A DNA stretch of 64,000 bases from Yamagishiella unicocca (Eukaryota; Chlorophyta; Chlorophyceae; Chlamydomonadales; Volvocaceae), in assembly GCA_003116995.1 (NCBI GenBank), contig BDSL01000043.1, forward strand, positions 310,001 to 374,000, in the 5' to 3' direction. The notes below the pieces were generated by a model. It made no database searches. It saw only the letters and a list, made by a program, of their open reading frames with translations, and was not told the DNA's origin. The position numbers and the translations under genes were made by a program. Below, piece by piece: positions 8,298-19,186 of this stretch. Each line of letters starts with the position of its first letter. The stretch's first letter is position 1.

Positions 8298-11200
8298 TCA
8301 GAAGAGCTGTCGCTTGGGCTCGAAGGTGGGCGTGAAGCTCTCAATCAGCGCGGTCGCGCCGCTGATGCCCCAGGTCTGCCGCTGCTCCGCCACCAGGCCG
8401 TCGTCGTTGAGCGTGTACACGGTGTGGCCTGATGGCGCACGGACGTGCCGTACGGTACGAGTACCGGGAGCGGTTGGCGGCGGTTGGCGGCGGTTGGCGA
8501 GGAGGGGCAGGCAGGCGCAGCAGCACGTGAGTCAGCGGCGTGCCAGTGGCGGTTTGGTTGGCGCCAGCTGGTGGGTGATCAGCGGCCTGCGGGCTCCCCC
8601 TTCCGCGCCCTTCCCAGGTCCCTGCGTCCGTGCCTCCCCTCCCCCTCGTACACGGGTGTTTTCCTGGCAACCCTCTCCCCCCCGTCCCGTTGCGTAAAAC
8701 GGTTTTTATACCCCCCCCCTGGTCCCTAGCTCACCCTCGAAGGGCTCCACCTTGGGGTTCCACGGGAACACCAGGTACCCCCCCAGCCGCCAGTCCGCCT
8801 CCACCGTGCGAGGACCCACAGCGCGGATGCCCACCAGCTCCACCTGACACACGTACGGCACAGGTACGACACACAGGCGAACATAGGCGGCCACACAGGC
8901 GACCAACGACCCCCCGCCAGGCGGCCCGCAAAAAGGAGGAGTTAGCAGGTGGTGGATTCGGCGGCCGGCGCGACGCGGTTGCGTGGTAGCAGGTCCTCCG
9001 CTCACTCGCTTCGGTGCGATGGGGCTGTGCTGCACCCGGGGAGCTGGGGGGCTCCCTCTCCCTGCCCCTCCCTCCCTGCCCCTCCCTCCCTGCCCCTCCC
9101 CCTCCCTGCCCCTCCCTCTCCCTGCCCCTCCCTCTCCCTGCCCCTCCCTCTCCCTGCCCCTCCCTCTCCCTGCCCCTCCCTCTCCCTGCCCCTCCCTCTC
9201 CCTGCCCCTCCCTCTCCCTGCCCCTCCCTCTCCCTGCCCCTCCCTCTCCCTGCCCCTCCCTCTCCCTGCCCCTCCCTCTCCCTGCCCCTCCCTCTCCCTG
9301 CCCCTCCCTCTCCCTGCCCCTCCCTCTCCCTGCCCCTCCCTCTCCCTGCCCCTCCCTGCCCCTCCCTCCCTGCCCCTCCCTCCCTGCCCCTCCCTCCCTG
9401 CCCCTCCCTCCCTGCCCCTCCCTCCCTGCCCCTCCCTCCCTGCCCCTCCCTCCCTGCCCCTCCCGCCCCACCTTGCTAAACGCCGGGTCAAACAGGACCC
9501 CCAGGGCGGTCAGGTACTTGGACAGCCCGCTGACGTCGTTGGTTGGGTCAACGAACCTGCAGGGGGGCAGCACGTGCGGCGACATTCACGTCCACGTGCG
9601 GGCCGTACGACGTACGACCGGTTGCCGTATCCCTTTCCGTACCCATTCCCCCTTCCACCGAGATCCGGGCCCCTACCACCCCCCCGTTGGCTCGACCACC
9701 ACCTTGGCTGGCCCCCCACGACCCTGGAGAGCTAGGGAGGTAATGCCCCTCTTTCTCCCTCCCCCTCCCCTGCCTCCCTTCCCCTCCCTCCCTCCCGTGC
9801 CGTCGTGCCGACCCACGGGTCTCCTCTCATATCTCCTCCCTCCCTGCCCCTGGGGGCGTCACCGCGTTTCGATATCCCCCCTTCAGCCACCTCACCAAGT
9901 TCTCGCGCACGCGCCCCAAGACAAAGCGACTTCGTGCAAAACATTTCCTCGCGCCGCGCGGGGTCGTTGTTTCCGTGAGCCTAGGAGCCGCAGCCGAAAT
10001 ACACACAGCCGCCCAGGGTCGACATACGACCTCCGACTTTTAGTTTCCTCTACCAACTTCTCCAGCAGGCATTATATAAACGTACGTCCCAAAGGGCTTT
10101 TCTTCCTCGCAGCCCCCCCTCCCTCCCCCTCCCAACCCAGTTCTCCAGCATGCATCTCAAAACGTCTGTCCTAAACGGTTTTTTCTGGCATCCACGGGTC
10201 TTCCTCGAAACCCTCCCCCTCCTTCCCCTCTCCCCCTGCCGCTCTCCCTCCATACAGTTGTTTCCTTCCACATCGGTGCTTGCTCCCACCCTCCCCGGTT
10301 TTCCTTTCGTACACGGGTTTTCCTTGCAGCCCCTCCCCCCCCTCGCCCCGCCCCCCGGCCCCGACACCCGCCTGCAGTCGTCCGCGAATATCTCCCGCGT
10401 GAGGTCCCCCGTCACAAAATATTGGCCCACGGCCAGGTCCCGCCGCAGGACCTCCTAGCACCGGCAGGGGGGAAGGTAGGTGTGTATGTTGGGGGGTTAC
10501 ATAAAAGAACCGGTAACTCGACGTTTGGAAATTGTAGTGGGTGTGTGTTGGGGGTGCGGTGGGGCGCCGCCAGGATGGGAGGGGGATGGGCGGGTGGGGG
10601 TTTGGGTTTGGCGAGGATACATTGGGCAGGGCATACCAGGCATATAGCACAGGGCACAGGGAAGGCATCGCTTATCGGCTCCCCTCCCTTCATCGTCGTC
10701 CTCCGTGCGCCTGACCGGTCGAAAGACCCTCTCCCAAAACACAGGCGTTGCTAACCCGCTAGCCCGCTGACCTACCCGCCTCCCTCCATCCCAAACCCGT
10801 AACCCCTGCCCCTCCACCCTCGCGCCCCCAGTCCCCGGCCCCCCGTGACTCCCTCCCGCCCTTCCACATCTGTCCCTCAACCACATCCTCCAGCATGCAT
10901 GCATCTCCAAACCTCTCTCCTAAACGGTTTTTCTTCCCCGTACACGGTTTTTCCTTGCAACCGGTCCCTCCCTGGAGGCCGACCCGCGCCGACCCACCGC
11001 CACCTCCTCCGAGCTCAGCCCCGTGCGCTTGTCACCGCCGACGCGCTTCACTGGGCCCAGCGGCCCCAGCGCCAGCGCAGCGGCAGGTCCGGCAGGCGCC
11101 ACCAGGGAAGCCACCAGCCCGGCTGAGGCGCCAGCTGTCAGTAGCTGCAGCAGCGTCCTGCGATTGAAGCTGCGGCTGCGGCCGTCGAGGGGAAGGGCGC

Positions 11201-11441
11201 TGGCACAGCAAGCGGTCGTTTCGCGGGGGCCAGCAGCGGCTGCTGCGCCAGCAGCTTCCGTTGACGCCGTGCTGGGTGTGGCGATGGATAGCGCAAGGTC
11301 AGGTGTGTGGTGTGAATCGCGCTGCGGCAACATGCAGGCTTGCTGTGACGATGGCAGCGCGGCGGAGGGCCATCGCTGCGTCCGCTGGCGAAGCTGCGAC
11401 GGCTGACGTGTGGGAAGTGTAGGGCAGAGGCGCGAGGCCAT
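8298..11441 (-). CDS. Thylakoid-lumen DUF2358 (NTF2-like) protein
   Basis: Minus-strand exons: 11441-10998, 10454-10372, 9556-9472, 8843-8735, 8428-8298 (TGA); 283 aa. Residues 1-148 hold a bipartite targeting peptide: an Arg/Ser/Ala-rich stretch, then a twin-Arg motif (FNRR, R94-R95), a hydrophobic span at about 97-123 and an A-L-A cleavage-type site. This suggests Tat export into the thylakoid lumen. The rest matches DUF2358: [20 protein letters not shown], then [19 protein letters not shown], the beta-strand region [17 protein letters not shown], and [16 protein letters not shown]...GISG. The function of the family is unknown; NTF2-like folds bind small ligands or act as scaffolds. Phase at intron 2 (10371-9557) requires a GC donor (TGCAG|GCGGGT); the nearby GT would give a stop. 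ATG at 11439-11441 is the first that keeps the plastid peptide. It is divergent from the PGP synthase gene. Confidence 0.85.
9055..9470 (-). repeat. CCCTGCCCCTCC-type array in lumenal-protein intron 3
   Basis: About 400 bp of CCTCCCTGCC and CCCTCTCCCTGCCC units. On the gene strand it is GGGAGGGGCAGG and begins a few bases after the donor at 9471, so this array also starts at a 5' splice site. Strongly G-rich on the transcript. Confidence 0.85.
10017..10335 (-). repeat. Cluster of family A elements, reverse orientation
   Basis: Three copies on the minus strand inside intron 2: a degraded one at about 10017-10115; one at 10137-10217 with the CATCCACGGGTCTTCCTCG head; and one at 10295-10335 with the CGTACACGGGTTTTCCTTG head. 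The two head types occur side by side here, as they do at 60965-61190. Confidence 0.65.
10493..10540 (+). repeat. Family B element
   Basis: G-run, then GTTACATAAAAGAACCGG and TAACTCGAC. A typical short copy, lying in intron 1 of the lumenal gene (opposite strand). Confidence 0.6.
10885..10965 (-). repeat. Family A element, reverse orientation
   Basis: Contains TCCAGCATGCATGCATC, TCCTAAACGGTTTTTC and the GTACACGGTTTTTCCTTG head, in intron 1 of the lumenal gene, ending about 35 bp before the exon 1 donor. Confidence 0.6.
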
Positions 11442-11941
11442 CGGTCTGGGTACGGCTGCCGGCGCTCCTGCCGCTGCTATCGGTACGGTGCCATGCTTGC
11501 GCACCGATCGGGTGCGTCCGTAGATGTTGGGGTGAGAACCATAGGCAATCTGGCTAATTTGCATGGTGCTGGTGGTGGTGTCAGCGGTGCGGCACAGCCT
11601 CAGACGGCGGAAGTCGACGAGTGGAACTCATGTACAGTGTCGTACAGCAACCTCTCTCAGTTTCTCAAGTTCCTTTCCTAGGCCACAATTCGCTACGGAT
11701 AACGGACATCATAATCGCCCATAACGATACATAGGGAGGAACAATTTGCCGCCTTACAAAGGGCCTGTCGCAGTGCCTGTCGCAACTCATACGTTGTTTA
11801 GTAAACTGTGCGAGCAATAGCCGAGACTTATTAAGTGCCAGCTGTTTGACTGTTGCTCGCGAAGTTTGACGTAACCCCAACTCCGTCAAAAGCAATCGTC
11901 GCACCTGTTGCAGCTAGCGGGCAAAGGCGCCCTTAAGCACC
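11442..11941. promoter_or_regulatory. Divergent promoter region, lumenal protein / PGP synthase
   Basis: Exactly 500 bp separate the two start codons, which point away from each other, so both 5' UTRs and promoters must fit here. The part 11640-11900 is clearly less GC-rich than its surroundings. I see no definite TATA box or named element. Confidence 0.5.
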
Positions 11942-14900
11942 ATGGTGGACGCGAAGGATCCACCGGAAATTCCTGCAGTGCCGCTGCTCGGCGTGCAGAA
12001 GCCCGCGGTAAGGCTGGCCTCTCGATGTGAAGCGACTCCGCGACCTTGACGGGTTACATTGCAAAGATCACGCCCCACACGGCGCATCGGCAGCGGCATA
12101 TGTTGCTCAAACTGGCTGCATCTCGCATGCCCGCCCAGTGTCACCTGTGTCGCTCTATCCGCCGCTTCTCCCGCTCCAGCCCCTCACCCCGCCACCCTCT
12201 GCACCGCCACCTCCCGCCTGCCAGCACCACCGCCAACCACACCCGCCACTGCTAACATGGCACACCCGCCACTGAATTCACCTGACTCGGGCAGTCCCTG
12301 CCACCATCCCCACCACCACCCGGGGGCGGGGGTCACCCCAGCACCACCACCATCCTGCCGCCGCTACCACACCCTGCGCCGGCCCCTCCTTGCTCCCCTC
12401 TCTTCCGCACCCTCCTCTCACACCCTCCTATGCATCTCCCCTCGCTTCCGCACCCTCCTCTCACACCCTCCTATGCATCTCCCCTCGCTTCCGCACCCTC
12501 CTCGCACACCCTCCTATGCATCTCCCCTCGCTTCCGCACCCTCCTCTCACACCCTCCTATGCATCTCCCCCTCGCTTCCGCACCCTCCTCTCACACCCTC
12601 CTATGCATCTCCCCTCGCTTCCGCGCCCTCCTCTCACACCCTCCAATGCATCTCCCCTCTCTTCCGCACCCTCTTCCCCGCGCTGTCCTCGAGCTGACGC
12701 CCCCCCCTGGGCCCCCATTCGCCTTTGCCGGCCGTGTGGGGGTTGGCCGTGTGAGATTGACCCCGGGCACAATCCGGTTCCGGTTCCAGTTCCCGATTAA
12801 TCCGGTTCCGGTTTCCGATCGATCCGGTTCCGGTTTCCCTGGCCAGCCAACCAGCCAGCCAGCGGCCCCTGCGCTTCCTCCCACACGTCCGCACAAACGT
12901 ACGGCACGGTGGCCGCTCACGCGATACGCGCCGCCACACTCGATGCCTCACTCACTCACTCACTCACTCACTCGACGCCCTTGGCATGCATCCCGCGGAG
13001 GGGCGCAGAGGGGGGGGGTAACAATGAAAGAACCGGTAACGCGACTGGGGAAATCGAGTGGGTGCATAGTGGGGTCTGTGTGTGTGCGAGGAAGGCCCCT
13101 GGCGGTGGTGGTGGTGGTGGCGGTGTTCGAGGGAAACCCGTGGATGTCCGAAAAAAAACCGTTTAAAACAGACGTGGTGGTGGTGGTGGTGGTGGTGGAA
13201 AAACCGTTTAGAACAGACGGAGGGACGCACGGGGGGGGGTCAGGCGGGCGGGCGGGCGGGCTTCCGTCAGTATCAGCTCCTCCAGGACAGCGCAGGGCAG
13301 CGCAGTTCGGGACCGACTGGACCCCGGCTCGCTCGTAACACCGAGTGCCGCGGGGGTCGTCGTCACGGGCGGCTGCGCGCTCCCTCCCCCTCCTAAGCCC
13401 CTGCGCCCGCCCTCCCCTGCCCCACGGGTCTTCCGCGAAACCCTTCCTAAGCCCCTGCGGCTGCTCCCACCCACCCCTCCCTTACCCCTGCCCCTCCGGC
13501 CCCCCCCCCCGCCCCCCTCCACCGCCCACTTCGCGAATCTACTACACCCCCACTACTTCCCATGTCCTGTAATCGGGTCTTCCCGCCACCCCCCACACTC
13601 ATCCCTGCCGCGGATTCTCTTATGAACCCCCTGCCGCGGATTCTCTTACGAACCCCCTGCCGCGGATTCTCTTACGAACCCCCTTATGAATCGCCCACAG
13701 GAGTCCCTCGTGTCGCCCATCGATCGTCGCAGCGACTTCTACCGCCATGCCGCCCTGGTGGTGCCCCACAAGCCGGTGAGGCAGCCGCTCATGACGCTGC
13801 CCAACGTGCTCACCTTCTTCCGGCTGCTGCTGGTGCCGGTGCTGATGGCGGTGTGGGAGCTGCGCTACAAGTTCACGCCCTCCGTGTGCGCGATCATCTT
13901 CATCGCGGCCTCCGTGACGGATTACTTCGACGGCTACCTGGCGCGGAAGGTGAGGGGCAGCTGGGAGGGGGTGACGGGTGGGTTGCCAGGAAGGTGAGGG
14001 GCAGACGGAGGGGGTGACGGGTGGGTTGCCAGGAAGGTGAGGGGCAGCTGGGAGGGGTGGCGGGTGGGTTGCCAGGAAGGTGAGGGGCAGACGGAGGGGG
14101 TGACGGGTGGGTTGCCAGGAAGGTGAGGGGCAGCTGGGAGGGGTGGCGGGTGGGTTGCCAGGAAGGTGAGGGGCAGACGGAGGGGGTGACGGGTGGGTTG
14201 CCAGGAAGGTGAGGGGCAGACGGAGGGGGTGACGGGTGGGTTGCCAGGAAGGTGAGGGGCAGCTGGGAGGGGGTGACGGGTGGGTTGCCAGGAAGGTGAG
14301 GGGCAGACGGAGGGGGTGACGGGTGGGTTGCCAGGAAGGTGAGGGGCAGACGGAGGGGGTGACGGGTGGGTTGCGAGGGAGACCCGTGGGCTGAGGTGAC
14401 GGGGGTGGCGTGAAAACCGTTGACGCGAAAAAGACGGGGGTGAAGGGGGGGTTGCTGGATGCGGCAGCTAGCTGGAGGCAGGGGTTGTGTCTGTGCCCCC
14501 CGGCCCCGAGCTGCGTGCTGGCAGCCAATGGCGTAAGGCCCTTGCGTGGGCCCCCCCCCACCGCGCGAACGTCCCGGCCTCCAACCCCCGCCCCCCCCAA
14601 CCCGGCCCCGAAACCCTTCTTTATGCCACCCCCCCCAACTCCGTACGATAGCTCAAGATCGCCACGGTGTTCGGGGCGTTCCTGGATCCGGTGGCGGATA
14701 AGATCATGTGAGTGGTCCCTCGGGGGCGCTGGGGGGCGGAGGAGGGGCCGCACGCTGCCTGTGTTTTTTTGGAAACATTCGCGCCTCCCTCTATCCCCCC
14801 ATACCCTCCATGCGACTCACCTCTACTCGCGTCATTCGGTCGCATCTGGTCTCTGGCAGCTGGACCCAGAAGCTGCGGGCCGCAGCCTTCGAGCCAGCCC

Positions 14901-16675
14901 TAACAGACGGCTCGGACGCGTCGGTTCTCGGATCTCCTCCCACACGGGCAAACACCCGCACCCCTGCATGAGGGCCCATTCAAAACCCTCCCCCCCCGTC
15001 CCCCCCCAGTACACACGGGCAAACACCCGCAACCCTGGATGAGGGCCCATAAGATCTAAACATCTCCAACTTGACCCTCCATCGCCGGCTAACCACTTGC
15101 TTCAAAACCCTGACCCCCTACCCCAATACCCGCGCTTCCTCCCCCTCCGCGCTCCGCTCCATTACTCCAGGGTGGCCACGGCGCTGGTGCTGCTGGCTGT
15201 GTCCCCGCCCCCTCCCTGGAGCCCGCAGTACCTCACGGCGCCCGTGGTGCTGGTGATCTGCCGGGAGATCACCATGTCGGCGCTGAGGGAGTGGGCGGCG
15301 GCGGCGGGGGGAGGCGCGTCCAAGGTGGGGGCGGGGGAGAGGAAGGAGGGAGTGAAGGGAACGGAGTATGAGGGCGTGGAGTGGCCGCATGTCGGGCGCG
15401 GGAGACGGCACCATGTGCTTGTGGTGGTTTCGGGGCGCTGGTGGGCTGTACGGCCTGACGCCTCGGCGCTTGGGTGAGGGGCTGGGTGGTTGGGAACCAG
15501 TAAAATGGTTGGGACGAGAGGGGGCGGGCGTTTCCACCCCATGCGGTTGCGCGCAGCAGGCTGGTGGCGTGTGACTGGGGGACCGGATTGGTGGCATCAG
15601 GGGTCGGGGGGAGGAGGGGGAAGGGGGGTGGCCGAGGTGCCGGGAGGTGCGGGGGGACACCTGAGGTTGAGGAGCCCGGCGCGAGGAGGGGGGGTCTCGA
15701 GGACGTCGAGCTGTGTGGACACGCTCCAGGGAGGGCACGAGGGACAGGGCGGCGCTGGCGTAGAGCAGTCCAGCCTCCCGCACCACACACCGCCGCATTC
15801 GGGCGGCCAGGGCGACCGCCATGCCCCTAAACCCCCCCGAACCCCGCCCCGAACCCCTAAAACCCCCTACCCCCCCACTATAACCCCCGAACCCCTAACC
15901 CTCCCTGGAGTCCAGGCCGTCAAGGTCAACACGCTGGGCAAGTGGAAGACGGCGCTGCAGATGGTGTCCATGTCGGTGCTGCTGGTGGTACGGCAGCCCA
16001 TCGGGGACATCTTCCCCAACCACGCGGGTGAGCACCAGCGGGGCGAAGGGCTGCCTGGCTGGCTACATGGGTTGGTGGCTGGCTGGCTGCACGGGTGGCT
16101 GGCTGCATGGATGGCTAGATGGATGGCTAGATGGATGGCTAGATGGATGGCTAGATGGATGGCTGGGTTCCATGTCAGTGGTCCTGGGGGGTCATGCGAG
16201 TGGGCGATTGGGAAAAGCGGGTAACACGCAACGCGGGGTTTCGTGTCCATTCTCACGTGCCGCACCCCCCCCCCCCACTTCTCGTACCCCCTACCCTGCC
16301 CCACCCGTGTGTCCACCTCGTCTCGCTTCCCTTAAACCCTAAAACCCTAAAACCCTAAAACCCTAAACCCCCCTCGCTTCCCGTTCCTCCCTTCCGTCCT
16401 CGTCCCTGCTGATGTCCCTGCTGCTGTCTCTGCTGCTGCCGCTGTCCCTGCTGCCGCTGTCCCTGCTGCTGCTGCTGCCGATGCTGCTGCTGTTCCTGCT
16501 GCTGCTGTCCCTGCTGCTGCCGTCGCGCGCAGACTCGCGGCTGTTCCTGCACATCAGCCTGGGAGCATACATCGGGCTGTGGGCCGGCACGGTGCTGGGG
16601 CTGTGGTCGCTGGCCATCTACTTCGCGAACGTGTGGGTCCACTTCATTTACCCGGAGGTCAAGAAGCACCAGTAG
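11942..16675 (+). CDS. Phosphatidylglycerophosphate synthase (CDP-alcohol phosphatidyltransferase)
   Basis: Catalyses CDP-diacylglycerol + glycerol-3-phosphate to phosphatidylglycerol phosphate, the committed step to PG in plastid or mitochondrial membranes. Exons: 11942-12007, 13701-13949, 14652-14707, 15171-15324, 15916-16027, 16533-16675 (TAG); 259 aa. The family signature D-x2-DG-x2-AR-x8-G-x3-D-x3-D is complete: D96, D99, G100, A103-R104, G113, D117, D121. It is split by intron 2 just after R104-K105. Other support: the start of the first membrane span ([19 protein letters not shown]), [28 protein letters not shown], and a C-terminal span ending VKKHQ. Exon 1 (CACCATGG context, GTAAGG donor) encodes only 22 residues and no obvious transit peptide; another small exon in the 1.7-kb intron 1 cannot be excluded. 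Introns 1, 2 and 5 are full of tandem repeats. Confidence 0.88.
12399..12672 (+). repeat. 43-bp pyrimidine-rich tandem repeat, PGP synthase intron 1
   Basis: About 6-7 copies of CTTCCGCACCCTCCTCTCAC plus ACCCTCCTATGCATCTCCCC, with small indels. Confidence 0.85.
13017..13217 (+). repeat. Family B followed by family A fragments
   Basis: 13017-13068 is a family B copy (AAAGAACCGGTAACGCGAC). 13125-13175 has the family A head (AAACCCGTGGATGTCCG and AAAACCGTTTAAAACAGACG), repeated in part at 13197-13217. A (GGT)n run lies between them. Confidence 0.6.
13563..13687 (-). repeat. Family E piece plus triplicated family D piece at the 3' splice site
   Basis: 13563-13590 has TGTAATCGGGTCTTCCCGCC. Then three tandem 26-bp copies of CTGCCGCGGATTCTCTTA with GAACCCC run to 13687, 13 bases before the acceptor at 13700. 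Confidence 0.7.
13945..14372 (+). repeat. Minisatellite of exon tail plus donor (PGP synthase intron 2)
   Basis: A unit of about 43 bp contains GGAAGGTGAGGGGCAG followed by (C)TGGGAGGGG or ACGGAGGGGG and TGACGGGTGGGTTGCCA. GGAAG|GTGAGGGGCAG is the real junction at 13949/13950. About 10 copies follow, each an intact candidate donor; the second lies 44 bp downstream. Confidence 0.92.
16104..16165 (+). repeat. 12-bp ATGGATGGCTAG array
   Basis: Five copies in PGP synthase intron 5, preceded by looser GGCTGGCTGC repeats that start about 30 bp after the donor at 16028. Confidence 0.8.
16333..16370 (+). repeat. Interstitial telomere-type repeat (CCCTAAAA)n
   Basis: Four to five consecutive CCCTAAAA/CCCTAAA units in intron 5. 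CCCTAAAA is the complement of the Chlamydomonas-type telomere unit TTTTAGGG. Confidence 0.8.
16407..16531 (+). repeat. CTG/CCG-rich tract before the last PGP synthase exon
   Basis: CTGCTGTCCCTGCTGCTGCC-type repeats run up to the acceptor at 16532. The tract is open in the exon's frame (Leu-rich), but splice phase fits the CGCGCAG acceptor, so it is read as an extended pyrimidine tract. Confidence 0.6.
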
Positions 16676-17669
16676 CGGGCAGGAGGAGGAGGAGGAGGAG
16701 GGCCAACACCAATACCACCAGCCGCGGCGGGGCCAGCGGCAGTGGCTGCAGCCCCCGCGAGGGAGGTGGTGGAGCTGCTGATGACGGTGGTGGCCTAGTG
16801 CTGATGGTGGTGGTGGTGGTGGTGACTGGATGCGGAATCGACGGAGTGCGGCGCCGGCCGGGTTATCCGCGGGCACGGCGGCCGCCAGTGGGCAGCCGGT
16901 ACGGCGGTATGTGGTTCGGTGGGCGCGGCGGGGCTGCACTGCCTGGCTGGCGGTGGTGGAGGAGGAGGAGGTGGTGGAGGAAGTGGAGGTGCGAGAGCGG
17001 AGTGCGTGTGTGCGAGCAGGTTGGCGCCAACGGATGTGGCGGTTGGTGGGGTGGTTGGGACGGGGCCGCTCGATGCGATGTGGGACACGGATGGGAGAGG
17101 CATAGGGGGCAGTTGAGGGCGCGGAGGGGCAGTAGCATCATCATCGGCAGGTCGGGGGTGGCAGTAGTGCGTCACAGGCGAGTAGGCGCGGGGGGGGGGT
17201 GATAAGGGAATCCGCGAATCCACGGAAGGGGGGGTGTCCGCAGAGCAGAGCAGAACAGCACCGAGCAGGCGACGGGGAGCCACCGCTGCAGCAACAGCCT
17301 GCAGCCGCACGCGTAGTGATTACTGTTGTTGTTGTTCCTCGGTTTCGGTGGTCGTCATTGTTAACGTTTAAATTGCCGCCGGGTCGCGGCGGCGGAGGCT
17401 GTGAGGTGCGTGGGAGGTCCGGTCCTGGAAGGCCCCAGAGTGCTTGGTTGGTTGGTTGGTCGGTATTGGTTGGGGGTTGTTAACCTGACGCAATGGGGGT
17501 GCCGCCTGTGTGTGTGGGTGGGGGCCCTATGGCTCTGGAGGTAGCGATCCGGGCCCTTCCTTCGATGAGCTTTGCGAGACCGCATGAAAGAGGAGGCTGG
17601 GAGGGGGCCTGTCGATGAGGATACGCCGCGCGCCGACGGCGTGAGAGAGGGCAGCAGCAGGTGATGTAA
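16676..17669 (+). other. 3' UTR of PGP synthase with TGTAA at 17665
   Basis: No coding evidence. GGAGGA and GGTGGT runs near the start; a family D piece in reverse (GGGAATCCGCGAATCCACGG) at 17200-17225. TGTAA at 17665-17669 is the likely poly(A) signal. Confidence 0.4.
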
Positions 17670-19186
17670 ACGCCCTGGCTTGTGTCGCAAGAGGTTCGCG
17701 CTCGCGGTGTCCGTGGGTTAAGAGCGGAGCAGGGCCGCCAGGGCTCCGGATGAGCCCCACCAGCGAGCGAAGACGGCGCGAAGACCCGCTCCCCGACAGC
17801 GCCGTCGCAGTGGCCCCCGCAGCGACCGGGGCTCCCAGCACAGTACCGCGGACACCAGAACGCGACCAGCTCGGGGTTACAAACAGCGCGCTCCTTTGCC
17901 CCCCCTCGGACCGGTTCTTTTATGTAGCCACCTTCAGATCGGGGGTGACATGAAAACCTGTAACACGACATGGATCGGGGCGGGTCCTCACCCGTCGTGG
18001 ATTAGTGCCGTTCAGGGGCCACCCGTTCAGGGGGGTGCAGCAGTGAGGCAGACTGGGTATCGATTCGTTTCGCCTGATGACGTGCTAGATGCGACCCGAT
18101 CCAACTCCCAGGTACTTCCGAGATGTACGACACCGTACGACTGCGCGCCGCACACAAGCTCCGTCGCGCCTCCGAAACCCACACAGCCGCCGCCGCCGCC
18201 ACCGGCATCAAAGCATCAATCGTGCGGCCGACGTGTACGGCAAACCGTTTTGCGACAACCGACAACGGCACAAGCCACCTGCCGCTGCTTGCGCCCCTCG
18301 CCCCGCCACCCCCCCCCCGCGGCCGTCACACACCCCCAGTCCCCGAGGCCAACCAAGCAGTGCCAATCCCAATACCCCGTACCCCAAAACCCACGAGCCA
18401 GCATCTCTTCCCCCCCCCCCGCCCCGGTTTGTCGGCCGTGGATTCACGGATTCTCTTATCAACCCTCCCCCCCCCGCCCCGCATGTCAACGGTTTTCACG
18501 CCCCCCCCCGCCCCGCGCTCCGTGCAGCTGCCGTGTGACTGCACATGCACTCCGGGAGCTGAGGACAGTGCCCGCCTACTCCCCCGACTACGCCGACCAT
18601 GCGCCCACTATTCTGTCGTTATCGTGTCACCGGTTTTCACGCCATCCCCCCCACACACACCGCATCCCCCGTCGTCGCCTCCGTGTGTGTGGCCTGCCAC
18701 CCGCGTCCAGTAGCATGTGCGCGCGTCCCGGTGTCCGAAGGCTATGCACCCGCTACAATTCCCAAGTCGCGTTACCGGTTACCTTATTGTAACCACCCCC
18801 CACACAGCCCTCTTGCTCGCCGATCGGCCGGCCCTCTCACCTATCGGGTTGAGCCGGAATGCCATAAGCCGTTGGGCACACTTAGCTGACGCCGGACGCG
18901 TGTCAAGCGCCCCTCCCCTCCCGTCGCAGTGTACACGCATGTCAATACGCCCCTGCCCTGCTGCACGCGTAGGGCCCACGTGGCCTCCCGCCCTCCGCTC
19001 CCTCCGGGCCCTTCCGCCCGCCCCCCCCTAACCCCCACCTCCCCGCCCACGGCTCCTGTTTGGAACCTGTTTGGATCCCGCTCGGATCCTATTCGAATCG
19101 TGATTCCACTCATGTCTCCAAAACTCTCGTCCCGTTCCAGTGCTGTTGCTTTGCATCGCTCAGCCTTCGCTCGCATCGTACGGCAG
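17670..19186. other. Convergent spacer / 3' UTR of the SpoVS-like gene
   Basis: No convincing exon. Holds reverse-orientation family B pieces (17903-17930, 18735-18800), a family D piece (18425-18465), and a GTCGTTATCGTGTCACCGG element at 18615-18645. TTACA at 17877-17881 could be the minus-strand poly(A) signal. Confidence 0.4.

Noticed and set aside
8706..9585. Arg/Gly- or Pro/Leu-rich frames over the CCCTGCCCCTCC array
   Set aside because: Pure repeat translation inside an intron of the lumenal gene; only the DUF2358 exons within it have conserved sequence.
16412..16532. Leu-rich in-frame extension upstream of the last PGP synthase exon
   Set aside because: The phase from exon 5 fits only the CGCGCAG acceptor at 16532; the Leu-rich stretch is CTG repeat.
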